Positions 18,393-30,116 of a stretch of DNA of 64,000 nt are shown here, piece by piece (position 1 is the first letter of the stretch; the number at the start of each line of letters is the position of its first letter). Below the pieces are notes generated by a model. It saw nothing but the letters and a program-made list of their open reading frames with translations. It had not been told where the DNA came from and searched no databases. The position numbers and the translations under genes are program-made. This DNA is from Asparagopsis taxiformis (lineage: Eukaryota > Rhodophyta > Florideophyceae > Bonnemaisoniales > Bonnemaisoniaceae): positions 1 through 64,000 of the forward strand of contig JALQPE010000150.1 in assembly GCA_030407315.1 (NCBI GenBank), written 5' to 3'.

Positions 18393-21300
18393 CTAGTTAT
18401 CATTGACGTAATTACGTAGCATGCTCAATAGAGTACGGTTATACCGTTCGACTTGCCCATTTGTCTGGGGATGGTAAGCCGTCGTGAAGACGTTCTTCGT
18501 TCCTAACTGGAGGCAGACAGCCTGGAAGAACCTTGACGCAAATTGCGGACCGTTATCGGATAGTAATGTCCGTGGAGGACCATACTTAAACACCCAATGT
18601 GTACAAAAGGCTACTGCCACATGGTAAGCCGTAATGCTTCGCAGCGGAACCACCTGGGTTAGCTTTGTAAAGCGACACGAAATCACCAGTAGGTGCACGT
18701 TACCTTTCTTGGTACGAGGTAGAGGACCGAGGAGGTCAATTGCAACGTCATCCAATGGTGTGGTGGCTGGGAACAGCTGGAGGGTACTCGCATGTTTGCG
18801 TAACCGTAATCGGTTTCTCGCACACGCTGAACAGCGTTCAACCGTTCCGGTTATGTCCGCAGCCATCGCAGGCAAGTAGTAAGATAGGCGCATCGTGTCA
18901 TACATGCGATTCTGACCAGGATGTCCTGCTAGGATTCCGTGGTGACACATCGTCAATAGACGTAGCCGCAAGGCTTTGGGTACCACAATTTGGGATGACT
19001 CGTCCAATTTGGACTTCCTACAAAGGACACCGTCTTCGTCTTCGAAGAAGAGAGAGTCAGATTTCTGCGAGGCCAGGGCCTGTTGACAGAAGTCGTCTGT
19101 TCGTTGCTCTTCGAGCCACTCTTGGAGAGTTATCGGGCAGTAGTTTTCCGTTTGCGGATGGGTTGTTAAGACGGGTGTACCGTTGCGATTGGATGCCTCC
19201 ATGGCGCGGTCTCTTGCTAGAGAAAGGTCGTAGAACCAAACATCAGTGTCATCATCCAAGGATGTTTCACCTTGCGGTGCGTGCGTGGCCAACAGAGTTG
19301 GTATTTCATCGTCAATAGTGACGGGCGTCTCGCCGTTAGTTTCAACACGCGAAAGGGCGTCTGGCAGTTGGTGAACCCGACCGGGTCGGTAGACTATTTG
19401 ATAGTCAAATTCCGCAAGTCGGAGGCGCCAGCGGCAGAGTCTCCCTGAAGGGTCATTGATATTCATAAGCCAGCGCAGTGCGTTATGGTCCGTCCGGACT
19501 ACAAAATTTGTTTGTTCCAAGTATGGACGTAGGATAGTAACAGCCCATACGACGGCTAGACATTCACGCTCCGTAGGGGAGTAACCTCTTTCAGGTTTAG
19601 TCAAGGTCCGCGACCAATAGCCAATTGGCTTGAGATCGTTCTCTTCACCTTGCTGCTGAAGCAGAGCGCATCCTATTTGGTATGCGGAAGCGTCCGTGTC
19701 TACGGTGTAGGGTTGACCCAACTTGGGTAGAGCCAGTATCGGCGGTTTGATCATGACCTCTTTGAGAGCGTTGAACGCGCGCTGTTGGTCCTCGGTAGGA
19801 GGTTCTTTCCCGAATTTAGGGAGGCTGTCTTTGGTCAGCATTTCGTTCAAGGGGTGCGCAATTGCGGCATACCCTTTGATGAATCGTCGAAAGACGCCAC
19901 AGCTTCCGAGGAAGGATCGCATTTGCGTAGGCGTTTGCGGAAAGATCGCGTCAGCGATAGCCGAAGTGGCGTTCTGTGCAACAGCTAGCTTTCCTGGCAT
20001 CACGACATGTCCCAGGTAATCAACCTTCTTTTCGAAGAAATGACACTTTGTCAACTTCAGGGTGACACCTGCTTCCCGTAGGAGGGAGAGTACTTGGTCC
20101 ACATGGTGGAGATGTTCGGCCTCGTCCCGAGAGAATACGATCACATCGTCTAAGTAAATCAGACAGGTCTGCCAGCGAACGCTGCTAAGAATAATGTCGA
20201 TGGCACGCTGAAACGTTGCCGGAGCATTCTTTAAGCCAAAAGGCAAACGCTTAAAGCGATATGTCCCCAAGTGGGAGGTGAATGCCGTTTTGTCACGGTC
20301 GTCCTGTGCAACAGGGATCTGCCAATAGCCAGAATTACAATCCAATGTGGTGAATACTTGAGCATCTCCGAGGGAGTCAATACAATCATCCATTCGTGGA
20401 AGGGGGTACACATCATTGACAGTGATGTCGTTAAGACCCCTATAGTCGACGCAAAAGCGTAATTTACCATCCTTCTTCGGGACAAGAACCACTGGGCTAG
20501 CCCATTCGGAGGTCGACGGTTCGATCACTCCTTTTTCCAGCATGCTGGTTATTTCCTTACGGGCAATCTCTCGGCGAGCGGGTCCCATCCGGTAGGGTTG
20601 TTGCCGTCTAGGCTTGCTCCCTTCGACTATGTCGATTCGGTGTTCCGTAGCGCGGATGTCCCCTAGGGATCCATCCCACATAGACTCGTGTCTAGATAGC
20701 ATGTTAAGGATGCGTTCCCTCAACGGGATTTGACCAAGGTGGTCTAGAGAGACTTCTTGCTTCCAACTTGATGGTTGTGTGGCCTCGGCCTCTTGCTCCT
20801 GATGGAGAGTAGTCACCATAGTGGGGGCCTCTTGGGAGGAAGGGGTAGAATGGCTGAGAGCCATGGTGCGCATCGGCCGTTCAGGTGCCCGAAGGGCATA
20901 GCCAAGGATTGTCCCTTTTGGGAGGTACTTGTTGGACGTACCAAAGTTAGTTAAAGTAGTCAGGAATTCCTGTCGCGGGATGACTTCCGCAACCCCATTC
21001 GGGATAGAGACACGATGTCGGTGAAGGATCCGATCTCTCGGTGAGAGTGTACTCAAGCCGCCACCGGCGCATACAACAGTAGTTGTTACTTGACTCCGCG
21101 GAGGAACATTCACACTTTGTGACAATCGAATGCCATGAGGCTGACGGTCTAAGTTAATCCCATTAGAGGGTCGCGAGGCATCCACGTGGCACGAAAGGGT
21201 GGGGGATGTTTTACGCGTAGGCGACATCACTAGGATAGCTATCGACCCGCCGTCGTGAATATCAATTCGTTGGGCCCGGCACCTAATTGCGTCTACGTGG

Positions 21301-21505
21301 GTATTCATTGCCCCAGTTCCCAAGATGAGGGGTACGGCCAACTTAGGCGCGACGAAGAATTCTTCCTCAAAGGACTTGTGGCCTAACTGTAATGACAGTA
21401 TTATCTTGCCTTTTATCCGAAGAGGATTGCCGTTAGCATCGGCCAGTTGCGGAACTTTCCCCGTAGGGACTTGGAATTGTTCCCAATTGTGGGTAAGCTC
21501 CTTTC
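18393..21505 (-). pseudogene. Retrotransposon pol: reverse transcriptase, RNase H and integrase
   Basis: A 982-residue open frame (18393-21341) that remains open upstream to about 21505. Landmarks in order: the reverse transcriptase blocks FCVDYRGLNDIT, FTTLDCNSGYWQIPV, FKRLPFGLKNAP and YLDDVIVFS (about residue 395); RNase H TVDTDASAYQIGCALL with ERECLAVVWAV; the integrase zinc HHCC (HHGILAGHP...CSACARN, about 790-840); and the catalytic core with ISCRFTKLT, LLSDNGPQF and NGQVERYNRTL. All catalytic motifs are present, so the enzyme core looks recently active. It is cut off from the protease by a frame change near 21505 and from its C-terminus by the TAG at 18393. Confidence 0.88.
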
Positions 21506-21805
21506 ATGGATGACCGATGGTCCGGACCCGGTGTCCATCACCATACGCATGGGCGTGAGAATTGACGGATCGAGTCCGATGGAACCCATTACTACGTAAT
21601 GGGCGGCCTTAAGCAGGCATGAGGCTTTCGGCCTTGAGGTTCGAGTCCCTGTGGGGGAACCCGAAGGGGTTGGTGTCTGGGAAAGACTTTGGTCCCTAGA
21701 GGGAGTTACAGCCTTTTCCTGCGGAGGTGGTTGTGGTGAGATGTCCACCGAGTAGCGTAATCGCTCCACCTCCTGACGGGAGTGCGACACCTCACTCCCC
21801 GTCAT
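21413..21805 (-). pseudogene. Retrotransposon protease region, frameshifted into pol
   Basis: 130 residues ending in an aspartic protease start (MVMDTGSGPSVIHE); DTGS is the catalytic triad motif. After that the proper protein (LTHNWEQFQVPTGKVPQLAD) continues in another frame, so a frameshift lies near 21505. The ATG overlaps the gag stop as TAATG, which looks like a natural gag-to-protease frame change of the kind LTR elements use. Confidence 0.72.
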
Positions 21806-22308
21806 TAGTTTTCCGACGACGTGTCGGAGTCGTCGGAGGTTTCCAAGGCGTCGGCAACGTCTTGAGCCGTTACGGAAGATCCGTTACGTTCTAAAATGTC
21901 TCGCCTCAGAGGGCCCAATTTGGGATGAGTTTCGTCATCGGCGAACGCGACCATGCGTGTTGGAGGGTTTGACCGTTGGAGCACGGTTTTAGGGTAATCC
22001 CTTTTTCGGTTGAACCGATTGGACTGGCGCTGTTGGCGGCGCATAACCTGTTCCGGTTCTTGCTGGTAAGCGTAGTTCGCAAAGGCGAAGTAAGTTCCCA
22101 CTGAGGGCGGTAGATAAGGACAAGTGTATAACACGTGCCCCGGTTGGCGACAGCCAGAGCATCTCCAAGTAACAGCCCCTTCGGGGATCATACTCTCAGC
22201 GAGTTTAAGATGTTCTCCCGTTAGGGTAGGGGCCTGCAATGGCGCGCCCATTGGGTTCCCGGTAGGGGAAGGTAACGTCGGCGGCGGGGTCCGCGGTATC
22301 ACGGCCGG
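21805..22308 (-). pseudogene. Gag C-terminus with zinc knuckle
   Basis: 166 residues of nucleocapsid-like sequence with a CCHC knuckle, CSGCRQPGHVLYTC (C-x2-C-x4-H-x4-C), that binds RNA in related Gag proteins. The frame begins VIPRTPPPTLP, which in the second copy at 43.8-44.4 kb follows directly on LLATVPGEPA. Here the 32-bp insertion at 22309-22340 separates it from the rest of gag. Confidence 0.78.
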
Positions 22309-22340
22309 TTCAACCGGGCTCGCTACCGTACCCGGAGAAG
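22309..22340. repeat. 32-bp inverted, locally templated insertion in gag
   Basis: Compared with the uninterrupted copy near 44290-44330, 32 extra bases lie here. Bases 22318-22339 are a perfect inverted copy of 22341-22362 (GCTCGCTACCGTACCCGGAG plus AA), with a one-base spacer. The insertion is not a multiple of three and ends the gag frame. A fold-back template switch during replication or reverse transcription explains it. Confidence 0.85.
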
Positions 22341-23289
22341 TTCTCCGGGTACGGTAGCGAGCAACGCTTTGCGCTTGCGTTCGGCAATTTCCCGGGTAGG
22401 GTAAGCTTTCGGCTTTGCGGGTAGCGAAGCTCTTAAAGAGTCCCCGAGTCCTTTAGCGAGGTTACGGACAGCAAGAAAATCTTCTCCGCCACTGCGGCCT
22501 ATAGTCACCTTGACGGTGTGTTTAACCTCTGGGCGTAGGCCCTTGAGGTAGTAGTTGACCAAGTCTCTTTCCGAGAAGACGTTTGCACACAGGAGTGCAG
22601 CGTCCTGCAGTCTGTCTGCGTATGCAGCCTCGTCTTCATCCGGCCCTTGCCGTATACGCGTTACCGCGTCATATGCGTCCGATAGGACAATGTCCGTCGC
22701 GTAGCGCGCCAGAAGGGCGTTAACGGCTTGAGGCCAAGTGATCTGCTGGTGCAGGTGGTTGAGAAGCTTGCGCTTTCGCGCCTCAGCGGCGATAAACCGT
22801 TGAGGTTCTCCTTCCAGGAAATACTTGAGTAACTTGGTAGCTTCTCCCTCCGAGACTCCGCATGAATCACATGCATCTTGAAATTCCGCGAGGAACCGGA
22901 GGATATCGATGGGTTCCGTACCATCGAACGGCGTGAATGACGCGTTGAAATTACGGATCTTCTCCGTTAGCTTATACAAGCTTCTTGATTTACCCGTTGG
23001 GGTATCAGTCGTTAGGGACTTGTTCTTGAGTCGGTAGTACCGATAGGAGACCACTAGGTCGAACGCGGGTTCGCGGGCCTTCAAAGGCACTAAGCCTTCC
23101 TCAAGAGGTCCTTCTTCATCATCCCACGAGGGGTTTTCCGGTACAGATCCGGTGGCACGAGTGTGCTGTCTCGTGCGAGAGATATTCCCTGTTTGGGATA
23201 GTGATTCGGCGAGGGCGTCGACAAGGTCCGACAGGTGTCGGGTTGCTTCTGCGACTTGATCCAATCGGGGATCTTCTTCTTCCTCCCTA
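22323..23289 (-). pseudogene. Gag middle part (capsid-like), 3' side of the transposon insertion
   Basis: Retrotransposon Gag homologue: NASFTPFDGTEPIDILRFLAEF, then KLLKYFLEGEPQRFIAAEAR, TWPQAVNALLARYAT and DEAAYADRLQDAALLCANVF. The first residues joined to the other half are REEEDPRLDQVAEATRHL. The N-terminal half lies at 34442-34910 beyond the inserted transposon; deleting the transposon plus one CCGG copy restores a continuous frame. The 3' end is broken by the 32-bp insertion. Confidence 0.82.
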
Positions 23290-23293
23290 CCGG
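23290..23293. repeat. CCGG target-site duplication, left copy
   Basis: CCGG precedes the left TIR here and follows the right TIR at 34438-34441. Removing the element and one copy gives TCCGGTAGG in gag (reading Ser-Gly-Arg) with the frame intact, which fixes the duplication at four bases. Confidence 0.85.
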
Positions 23294-25083
23294 AACTCTC
23301 ATTTGGAGTGAAACAGAATCATACTTTTTGAGAAACAGAATAAATTTAATGGTGAACTGGAGGTTATTGTCACGCACTGTCACCCAGGTGTCACCCTGGA
23401 CCTTTTATAGTAACGGGTCTTTCTCGAGTATTGTATACAATATAATACAGCTTAGTTTCAATGACAGTGTCACTGCTAATTCTAATTCTTTTAATGATAT
23501 CACCTATACCTGAATGAGCAGTTGACATTCTAATAGAAATTTCGTAACAGCGTGTCCCATTTATATGATATGATGCGCGTATCAACAGACCAGCATTGCA
23601 TTCTTTTCTGCAGCGGTTGAGATGGTGAAGTTCAGAAGTAATAAATTGCAAATTTAAATTTCCACCAATCCCATTGAATTGGTGGGGTTGCAGTCCTGCC
23701 AAATTTAAAGTTGTTCAATGGAATAAAAGAAAGAATTGGTGTGCTGGACGCGCTTTGATTCGGCGAAAGCATGCTTCTTTGGATCCACTTTTTGGATCTC
23801 TGATTCAGTTTCCGGTAGTTTTGCAGACAGGCTCATGTGATGCAATCCGCACGAGGTAATAATAATATGAAACACACATCAGTGGAGCACTACGTCAGGT
23901 GCACGCCTCAAAGCTACTGCGTCAGCTAGTAGTGCTAAGCGTTCCCGATCATCAGATTTTCGCGGGAGGCTTGGTGGTGTTATGCACGATATTGTTCGCG
24001 CAGTCGGACACTACACACTACATTTCTGGCACGCTTCATTGATGAACACAGCGGCATTGAATGACACGAGAATATTGAGGCACTGCCTATACTGCCAGTA
24101 TAATTCGCATAACTGGCTGATACTGCACCCACAGTGTTGCGCGCGCATTGCTCTGTATTCCTGACTGTCGAGATATTGATTTTGCTATTCACTGCTTGGA
24201 AATTGGTTGGTTAGTGCATGCTTTTGTCAACTTATTCGTTGTTATGTGCACATACCCATGCATAAGGCTGGTTTTCCAGCGAGTAGTTCATTGTGTGAAC
24301 GGTTCGGAAATAGTTCTACTCCTGTGCTCCAAACCTCTGTCAGTATTTGAATAATTTGTGGATTCTACATCGACGTACCAGAGTTTGGCGTAGAGGCTGT
24401 GCAGACCACACACTTCAACATATGCGCCAATTGACGCATAGATCATGTACATCGCCATGGAATCTGTTCACATTATAACCATCCTGCGATCTAAACCTGA
24501 TTTCTGAAGGTCATTTGGATTCAATACCAATCCATCTAAAGCGCCGCTGAAATGAATTCAGAATTCAGAATCCCACCGCATTAATGCGGTGGGTACTCAA
24601 ACTCAACAGAGCTTCATGTGCTTCATAACTCAACCATTGCACTTTTGATCATAAATGAAATGCAGACTTGAGATTCAATTGTTGCAATTTACTGCCGTCA
24701 GACCAACGGAGCTGAATCGCGAGCGAAGACACATGTACCGTAAACTATTCCAGTGCAGCTTTCCTCCAACATCATTCTGGTTTCACTGAAACCAGCCTGG
24801 CAGGCACGTTTAGCCATTTCATATCTGTACCTCAATGGGAGTACCACAACTGCAAGCATTTTATACTCATTCACTTGATTACAGCTTGTTTCATCGGAGC
24901 CTCATGCTGTTGGATCGAAGTAATGGCTTGGAGCTGATAAATTCTACTTGTAACATGAACTATACAGTTGCTGCTGATTTATCGGAATGTCCTACACTCA
25001 TGTATACTCAAGAATACTCAAAAGAAAGCTTTCTAGAGTACTATCATACAACTGGATTGAATACAGTTAGCTTCTCTATTGGG
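23294..25083. repeat. Left terminal inverted repeat, 1790 bp
   Basis: The inverted counterpart is 32646-34437. Differences are few, such as one or two bases in the A-run near 25020 and at the inner edge. The inner limit is CTATTGGG on this side. It contains only short open frames, mirrored in both arms, which I do not regard as genes. Confidence 0.9.
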
Positions 25084-25382
25084 AGCTGATTCTCTAGTTT
25101 TGAGCACTAGTCCGCAGCTTTTAATCTGCATTTTGAGTTCGATTGGTGAATCATATGAGAATGAAAAGTCAAAGACAGTTTCACACATTCTCAAGGCTAG
25201 CTACTTAGCTGGAGATACATATGATGACAAAAGGTTTTATATGAAGCTGGGAAGGTGAAAGAATCATATTGTTTATTCTCGAGTATAATGATCTGTGGAG
25301 TGACTGTTCCACGCTCCAGGACATGATGCGATTACTAAATCATTCCTATCCCTCGCTATCCACATTTTACTCCCGCCTTGGA

Positions 25383-28337
25383 CTAAGTTGCAGAGGATGT
25401 TACCATTCGAAGCTCCCCTGCATCCCAGGCATAGAAACTGTCTACCATGTCTGCCAGAGTTTTTGGCTTCTCTTCAACACCAGGCATTTCATAAGGGTAT
25501 GGCTTGTTTTTCATTTCTTGAATTATGCGCACTCTCCAGATGACAACTAGACATTGATCTTCTTTGGATATATCTGCAAGGTTTCTGTTGTGGAGTAAAC
25601 GACGCACAGGATATTCTTCACCAGGCGCTGGGATGGCCAACTGCGCAAGCCCAACAAACTTCCCCTCCCGAAAGATCTCAACATCATTTCCGGGACGCAA
25701 ACTTTCAAGTTTGTGCTCCCGAACAGCGTGTTCGACGACAGGTTTCATGGTAGCGGCATCTCCCGACTTCGTGGACTTGGAATCAATGATAGACACCTCG
25801 TTTTGCAGTACCCTTTGCTGCTTTCTCGGAGGACCATCAGTTTCCATTGTCTTCGAGCGGTCTGCAGATCTTTTCAGAGCAGCTACTTTCTTCCTGAGTC
25901 TTGCATGTGCATGCCTAAAGCATTCCGCGTCTTTCTCAACCGATAAGCATGAACGCCCTGTCTCCATGCACGCCAATGCGGTCGAAAACGTTCCTCCGTA
26001 AGCGTCAAGCACCGAACCACCATCGGGACAGAAGGTCGTCATCAGCTCAATCAATAGATCTGGGTTTTTTTCTTCTACTCTCACGTTTGTCTTCTTCCCG
26101 GGATGCTTTAGCTTATTGGAAGGGACTGGAACGTTTGTAATGGCAGCAAAACGGCGCGGAAGTGGACATGGAATGCGGTGGTACGGACTGATGAAGTCTG
26201 GCTCAAACTGTTGTGGATGCGTCCCTCCTTTTCGGGCCACGATTCCATATTCAGTGATGTTTTGGGGGAAAACAGAGAGCCGATGAAACTGTATTCGTTT
26301 TGAGCACTTTGTGATGCTGTAAATGTGGCTCATAGTTTTGAATCCAGAGTCTCTGAGACAGGATATCCACTTTTGTAAGTAGCGCACCGAGGAAAAGATG
26401 AAAATGAAACCTCCGCTCTTCAAAACACGGTGAGAGAATTGGCAGAATGCAGACATTTCTTTGTCGTCCAGCTTATCATTGTAGTTTTGACCCGTTCCTG
26501 AAGCATTCGGTTCCAATCCGTATGGTGGATCAGTGAGTATCATGTCAATCTTGGCATCGTCTGACTTACGTACTCTCACATCGTACTCCTGCCAAGTCAT
26601 CTGGTGACATTCAACTCCCTTTTCCCGTAACATCCGATATGGTGAAATTGACTCGCATGGATCGTCGTTGTCCGCATTGATTTCTTTTCCTTTCACAGGA
26701 TGAATTGTGTCCAGTCTTTCCGAAGTTTGTGTCTGCTGATTTCCCTCACAGTTGTCATTTTTTTGCGATAATACCGGCTCTCCTTCTTGGCCACATTCAG
26801 CTTCGTTTTCATCTGACATAGGAGCAGATACTAGAAAATCACCAAAGCTCGGGGCCAAGTCATTACTCGGGAAATTGGATTCTAGCACATGCTTGTCAGC
26901 CTTCTTGTCATTCTTGTCAGTGGTAGACACAAGATCCATACCACCAGGAGTTTTCTTCTTCTTCGCAGTAGTCTCTCTTCCATCCAGCTCTACTTGAGGA
27001 CTATTAGGATAATCATTCCGTCCTTTTATGGGAGGATCTGTCTCACTATCCTCTGTACATTTTGAAACGCAAAACTGTGTTCGATACTTCGCTTCCTTCA
27101 TTGGACCAGAAGAGGGGTACAGTTTGAAGTACAAGCTACGGAGAACGGGGAGAATTTCATTGTCGTTTCCGCTGTTTTCTTCAACATCATTGTCTAGTCT
27201 TGTCGTCCTCAACAAATTTTCACGCGTAGCCTCCATGTCAGTTGGCCAGGTGTTGCTGTCCAGAAATTTTCCGAACTTAATTGCCTCTTGGAGAGCATTA
27301 GAAGCCTTCTTGTATTGTTCAGATACGACCGTGTGTTGTACTGGTTTGTAGCGCCTCTCCTGACATATTTCTCTGACACGATAAAGAGTGTTAATTTGAA
27401 TTTGTTCTCCATGTTCACCTTCGGCCTTCATAAAGATTGTGGACTGCTTCAAAGATGTTATATTGATAAACTTCCGGAAAACCCTGCAGTCTACTTTGGA
27501 AGTAATCGTCTCTCTCGTTACGGTGTAGTCCATGCGATTCTGTCCAGCTAGCTGTACCGCTGCAAGCTCAATAAGTTCCTGATTCATAATGCTTCCGATC
27601 GTATCAATTACTGGGTGAGAGAGCCTAGCTGCTGTGGCAGCAATCTGCTTCATAGTACTTTCCTTTGCGTGGCTAGCACCATCGTAAGCAGCTGCAACTT
27701 CGGCAATGGTGATCTTTTTTGCACTCTTTTCGCTCTGCAGTCGATCATACTCCTCCCGAAGCCCAGAAAGGACATCATAGAATGTGGGCTCCACATAGAA
27801 GCAATCTGAGTGCTTTTCATTCTGGGATCTTGCCAGCTGCTTCAGTGTTAATAAAGAGAAGCCTCCCTTCAACATGGTTACCGGCCACTTGAATTTTTCC
27901 CATGCAGATCTAACATCTATATTCTCATCATTCATCAATTCCACGATCGCTGTGTGGCGATGAACACCGTCTACAATGCCATACCATTCTTGGCGGGAGT
28001 TTATCTTCTCCTTGGCCTCATCAGAGCACAACCCTAGATTCTGAAAGTGGGAAGATAGATGATGGCGATGTGCTCCAGTGAGAGGCATTAAGATCGCCAG
28101 GTCTGAACCCGATGTGAATCCTGTTGCCGAAAATATGGCTTTGAGACGGTCTACTCCAGATCGCGATAAGTTTCTGATCTTTGTGAGCGGTACGCATGCA
28201 TCTGGTTCTACTGTTGTGTTGACGGAATCGTTGATCACGTTGGAAAAACGTGGAGTTGATGTCTGTTTCTTGACGGCATTCTTCAACGAGGAAGACCTCG
28301 TTTCTTGAGATCTGAGATTTCTACGGCTCATCGGCAC
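25383..28337 (-). CDS. ParB-like domain fused to an N6-adenine/N4-cytosine DNA methyltransferase
   Basis: 984 residues, uninterrupted. The N-terminal ParB-like region is about 45-190 (VDRLKAIFSATGF, then IVDGVHRHTAIVEL with VDGVHRHTA at 122-130). A helical region about 190-300 follows (AATAARLSHPVIDTI), shared with the ParB-like gene at 35.7-38.3 kb. A polar linker runs about 400-560. The methyltransferase has motif IV TDPPYG (D603) before motif I SVLDAYGGTFSTALACMETG (D778), the order of beta-class amino-methyltransferases. Its product should methylate adenine N6 or cytosine N4 in DNA, in the nucleus. A PWWP/BAH-like identity for the last 100 residues cannot be shown. The same ParBc plus N6_N4_Mtase pairing is common in phages and bacteria, so capture from such a source is plausible. 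It diverges from the transposase within the same element. Confidence 0.85.
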   Translation of the reverse strand: MPMSRRNLRSQETRSSSLKNAVKKQTSTPRFSNVINDSVNTTVEPDACVPLTKIRNLSRSGVDRLKAIFSATGFTSGSDLAILMPLTGAHRHHLSSHFQNLGLCSDEAKEKINSRQEWYGIVDGVHRHTAIVELMNDENIDVRSAWEKFKWPVTMLKGGFSLLTLKQLARSQNEKHSDCFYVEPTFYDVLSGLREEYDRLQSEKSAKKITIAEVAAAYDGASHAKESTMKQIAATAARLSHPVIDTIGSIMNQELIELAAVQLAGQNRMDYTVTRETITSKVDCRVFRKFINITSLKQSTIFMKAEGEHGEQIQINTLYRVREICQERRYKPVQHTVVSEQYKKASNALQEAIKFGKFLDSNTWPTDMEATRENLLRTTRLDNDVEENSGNDNEILPVLRSLYFKLYPSSGPMKEAKYRTQFCVSKCTEDSETDPPIKGRNDYPNSPQVELDGRETTAKKKKTPGGMDLVSTTDKNDKKADKHVLESNFPSNDLAPSFGDFLVSAPMSDENEAECGQEGEPVLSQKNDNCEGNQQTQTSERLDTIHPVKGKEINADNDDPCESISPYRMLREKGVECHQMTWQEYDVRVRKSDDAKIDMILTDPPYGLEPNASGTGQNYNDKLDDKEMSAFCQFSHRVLKSGGFIFIFSSVRYLQKWISCLRDSGFKTMSHIYSITKCSKRIQFHRLSVFPQNITEYGIVARKGGTHPQQFEPDFISPYHRIPCPLPRRFAAITNVPVPSNKLKHPGKKTNVRVEEKNPDLLIELMTTFCPDGGSVLDAYGGTFSTALACMETGRSCLSVEKDAECFRHAHARLRKKVAALKRSADRSKTMETDGPPRKQQRVLQNEVSIIDSKSTKSGDAATMKPVVEHAVREHKLESLRPGNDVEIFREGKFVGLAQLAIPAPGEEYPVRRLLHNRNLADISKEDQCLVVIWRVRIIQEMKNKPYPYEMPGVEEKPKTLADMVDSFYAWDAGELRMVTSSAT

Positions 28338-30116
28338 GAGGTGGATGAAGGGCGTAACAACAGATGTATTTCAGATACAAAGTTTCCTGATCTTAGTCTA
28401 TTATTTTGTATACGCAAAGCTAGAGTTGCTTATTAGATCTCTTTGTATCTTGAGTTCTGGCTTTCGATAGCAGATGGAAAACTTATGAAAATGGAGTTGC
28501 AGTATTCATCTGCCCCTAATTTTAGTTCTTAAACTACGCATACATCATAATTCAACTGGATTGGTACGTGAAAAGTGTACTAAACCGAATTCTGTACGCC
28601 CTTCTACGTGGGGCCGCTTCACTTCATCACGAACGAGACTTGACACTAAGATGAAACTTCGGAAGTAAATTGATTGAATTAATAGTTTCCATCATCCAAT
28701 GCGATTAGAAAGTCACCTAACTCGCTGACCTGGATGAACCCGTCAAGATGAAAAGCGTGGGGCAGAAAAAAATTGTAACGTTGCGTATACGTGGAGTCAT
28801 TATTTCGAAGAACATGGAAACATGCATGGACGCAGCCAACAGAATAGGGGCCAAAATGATGACAAGTAACACTTCCCTTTGGGTCATCCTGAAAATTACA
28901 AGAGCCTGTGAGAGTGACTTCTCATCACATGCGACGTGGAGACACGAAACTTCACGTTTCAGCAGAGCTGCACACTCTTCAGTAAGGAGTTCAGATTTGA
29001 ACGTTGCTTAGTATGCTTGCTCTGCGAATGAAGTCATTCGCACATTCAGTGAATAAATACTGCATAATTCTAGTTTTGTGTTCTCAAACATTGTAAAAAT
29101 ATCCCGATAAAGCCAATTGAAAAGTTGATACTCCCGCACAGGGAGTCACCTTTCTTAATTGGTTTCAGTTTTAAGCATTCAAGCTAACTGAATGTAAAAG
29201 AAGTAGAAGTTGTATAATATCAGTTGGGGTACCAAGTAGAGCTTCTTTGTCACAGTAGACCTCTGAAATGTACTGAATGTCATCTGAGTGCACAGGATAC
29301 ACAGATCCCATAATTTTATCTACTTCTCGCGCAAAAAAGATTGACAGATGACGTATGCACAGCGAGTACAAAATTGATACAACACTGGAGCTGACAGCGA
29401 TGAGAGGTCAAGCTCAACTACCAAACTAACCGTATGGGGCTGGAACGAGTCATAAATATACACATCACAATAGGATGGAGATCATCAGACACTGACGTGA
29501 GTACTGCCCCATAAAATTTGAATATCAATATCCATATACTGCACAACACGATACTCGAATTTTTTTGATAAAAATAAGTGTACTGCATGTTTCTTTGGTG
29601 AGAGTGGTGTACTGTTCATCACATTTAACGACGAATGATTCGTTGGAGGACAGGAAAACGTGTCAAGCCTCGGGACATCGCAGAAAAGAATCCCATATGA
29701 GGATTGTAAAATTGTGTTGTTTTGAAGTTTATCGAGCTTGTTCTGCTCTGAGCTATTTTAAATTATAGATATCCGACTATAGGTGCATACGTTGTCCGTG
29801 TCGTTAACCTGTAATCTACAATCCATGGAAGCGTGTACAAAAGTCATGCAGCATACTGTACCCTCTGTCAATGATCACCTTGTGGGTCTTACATCAGAAA
29901 GCAGAGCTCTTATTGTGTACCATATCTTCAGTGGTGTCATCCAACGGTCATTTTAACGTCCGTTGTTCCTGGTTTGTTGACTTACACCAAAAGAAATAAT
30001 CCTTCCAAACCGATCTGTTCTAATCGAAATAGTGGCTTCTGTAGAAAGGCCTGTACCTTGAGGTACGTCTCCTCTGGAGCATCAGAAGCAGGTTGTATAC
30101 GTGAATTGAAGACGAA
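28338..30116. other. Divergent intergenic region inside the 11-kb transposon
   Basis: 1.78 kb without convincing coding sequence between the starts of the methyltransferase and transposase genes. It must hold both promoters. AT-rich, with no repeat or RNA gene recognised. Confidence 0.5.

Noticed and set aside
21600..21660. tRNA-like B box GGTTCGAGTCC
   Set aside because: It lies in the coding frame of the retrotransposon protease region and has no cloverleaf.
23391..25089. Small reading frames (60-103 residues) present in both arms of the 11-kb element
   Set aside because: They are duplicated only because they lie in the inverted repeats, and none shows domain or codon character.
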